From: CAZESH01 sp964514665
GTDB lineage: Bacteria; Bacillota; Bacilli; Paenibacillales; KCTC-25726
DNA: 5,833 nt
NCBI GenBank assembly: GCA_964514665.1
Contig: CAZESH010000277.1
Coordinates: 1 to 5,833, forward strand
Direction of reading: 5' to 3'
Numbering within the stretch: the first letter of the stretch is position 1; each line of letters begins with the position of its first letter. The notes beneath the pieces were generated by a model. That model saw only the letters and a list, made by a program, of their open reading frames with translations. It was not told the origin of the DNA and ran no database searches. Of this stretch, positions 4,783-5,833 are shown in pieces. Position numbers and translations under genes: made by a program.

Positions 4783-5833
4783 CTAATCGGGAATATGAAA
4801 AACAGAACGCTCAAGCTGCGCTTTAAGACTCAACCACTTCTCATTATGCAGCCCAAAAAGGAGAACATCTTCGTATTGACCGTTTTTGCAGATATGTTTT
4901 GCCAATCGTCCTTCCTGAACAAATCCGAGTTTTTGGTGAAATTTGATGCTGGGCTGGTTAAAAGCAAAAGCTTCACCGTACAGTTTGCGGATTCTCATGG
5001 TTTCAAAGGCATATTCCAATCCCAAATAACCCATGATTGTTCCTGTACCTTTCGGCAGATCGGGTTCTCCCAAATAAAACCCCCACTCGCATTTTTGATT
5101 CCGTCTGTCTATGTTCGCAAAATTAATGATTCCTGCAGGCAATCCTTTGATCTCAAAAATCATGCAGGCCGCTGAGGGATCGTTGTTTATTTTTTGAAAC
5201 CATTCTTTGTGTTCATGTGCAGTAATCCTATGATCGGTATACATATTTGCGCGAATACGTGCGGAATTCCGCCATATCAAAACTCTTCCCAGGTCTTTTT
5301 CCGCGATCGGCCTGAGCCGGTAATGTTCACGTTTCAGTTCATGCTTGCCGATAAGAAATTCGACTGCCGAGGATTCTTTGTCTGTTTCCGCATTTTCCAT
5401 TAAACGGCTTGCATGACTCGCCATTTCTTTAATATCACCGGGGCTGTTTATCGCATTATGGATCGTTGAAGCCAATAGATCGGCACTGACATTTTCGTGC
5501 CAGCCCAAATTCCATATCGCTCCGGCTTTTGCAGCAGCGGCAGCGGCATCTGTCTGATTCCTGGCGGTAACCACAACGATTGACGGCAAGCCGAGAAAAC
5601 AACGTTCCCACATGGAAATGCCTCCCGCACCGACAGCCAAATCAGCATTAGCCATGAAACCAGCCATATTTTCCGCTTGGCAGTGGAAAGTTGAATGTTG
5701 CATTTGCGAACTGATTTTTTTCACCTGTTCTTTGCCCGGACTGCCCTTGCCCACGATGACATCTACGGCAATATCCTTTCTGTCCAAAAGTCGAACGGCT
5801 TGCAGGGCCTTCAATGTTTCGTTTGTCGGGGCG
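4783..5833 (-). CDS. PseG-PseH fusion: UDP-sugar hydrolase plus GNAT N-acetyltransferase (5' end outside window)
   Basis: The reading frame is open to the right edge, giving 349 visible residues and then TAG. The visible protein starts at PTNETLKALQAV, which matches the mid-protein region of PseG after its GG(S/A)D motif. GAGGISMWE (visible 68-76) and LGLPSIVVVTARNQ (80-93) are the nucleotide-binding part of this GT-B-like hydrolase, which removes UDP from the 2,4-diacetamido sugar. The N-terminal half, with the catalytic His, is outside the window. From about visible residue 166 (LKREHYRLRPI, near base 5337) to about 333 a second domain follows. It is a GNAT of the PseH type, with WRN (187-189), an acetyl-CoA-binding region around LPKGTGTIMGYLG (259-271) and the GNAT C-terminal FNQPSIKFHQKLGF (291-304). 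PseH acetylates the 4-amino group made by PseC. No stop codon or frameshift separates the two domains. The fusion places two consecutive pathway steps (acetylation, then UDP removal) in one protein. A TTG at 5814 is internal, not the start. Confidence 0.9.
   Translation of the reverse strand, partial: APTNETLKALQAVRLLDRKDIAVDVIVGKGSPGKEQVKKISSQMQHSTFHCQAENMAGFMANADLAVGAGGISMWERCFLGLPSIVVVTARNQTDAAAAAAKAGAIWNLGWHENVSADLLASTIHNAINSPGDIKEMASHASRLMENAETDKESSAVEFLIGKHELKREHYRLRPIAEKDLGRVLIWRNSARIRANMYTDHRITAHEHKEWFQKINNDPSAACMIFEIKGLPAGIINFANIDRRNQKCEWGFYLGEPDLPKGTGTIMGYLGLEYAFETMRIRKLYGEAFAFNQPSIKFHQKLGFVQEGRLAKHICKNGQYEDVLLFGLHNEKWLSLKAQLERSVFHIPD

Noticed and set aside
5812..5814. TTG as the start of the PseG-PseH gene
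   Set aside because: The frame continues open to the window edge, and the residues before it (APTNE) match the interior of PseG, so the true start is outside.

Overview
The window carries six protein-coding genes, all on the minus strand and read from right to left. Five form an almost gapless operon. It makes a nonulosonic (sialic-acid-like) sugar, most likely pseudaminic acid (Pse) or a close relative. Strong AGGAGG-type ribosome binding sites, the family resemblances and a moderate GC content suggest an endospore-former-like Bacillota (Bacillus/Paenibacillus/Brevibacillus breadth). This placement is an inference; no marker gene is present.

Layout in the direction of transcription: (1) right edge to 4783, a PseG-type nucleotide-sugar hydrolase fused to a PseH-type GNAT acetyltransferase, with its N-terminus outside the window; (2) 4770-3721, a PseI/NeuB-type synthase; (3) 3699-2737, an extended SDR sugar-nucleotide dehydratase/epimerase with an unusual active-site motif; (4) 2737-1547, a PseC-type PLP aminotransferase; (5) 1519-620, a class I SAM methyltransferase with a degenerate Trm112-like tail; (6) 499 to the left edge, a classical SDR (PtmA-like), cut before its catalytic Tyr/Lys.

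Spacing is 12 nt between 1 and 2, 21 nt (or 0) between 2 and 3, a TGATG overlap between 3 and 4, and 27 nt between 4 and 5. Genes 5 and 6 are separated by about 100-120 nt, almost filled by one long inverted repeat (521-618).

How the genes fit together: the SDR dehydratase (3) would make a 4-keto (or 5,6-ene) 6-deoxy UDP-HexNAc. The aminotransferase (4) would add the 4-amino group, the PseH domain would N-acetylate it, and the PseG domain would remove UDP. The synthase (2) would then condense the hexose with phosphoenolpyruvate to give the nine-carbon acid. A canonical PseB and a CMP-sugar synthetase (PseF) are not in the window and should lie beyond the right edge or elsewhere. The methyltransferase and the PtmA-like SDR look like tailoring functions.

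The points most worth a second look are the long hairpin between genes 5 and 6, the loss of the Asp-Glu dyad in gene 3, the PseG-PseH fusion, and the poor translation start of gene 6. I did not find a wholly new system; this is a variant of a known sugar pathway. No RNA genes, CRISPR array, transposase, convincing promoter or rho-independent terminator were seen.
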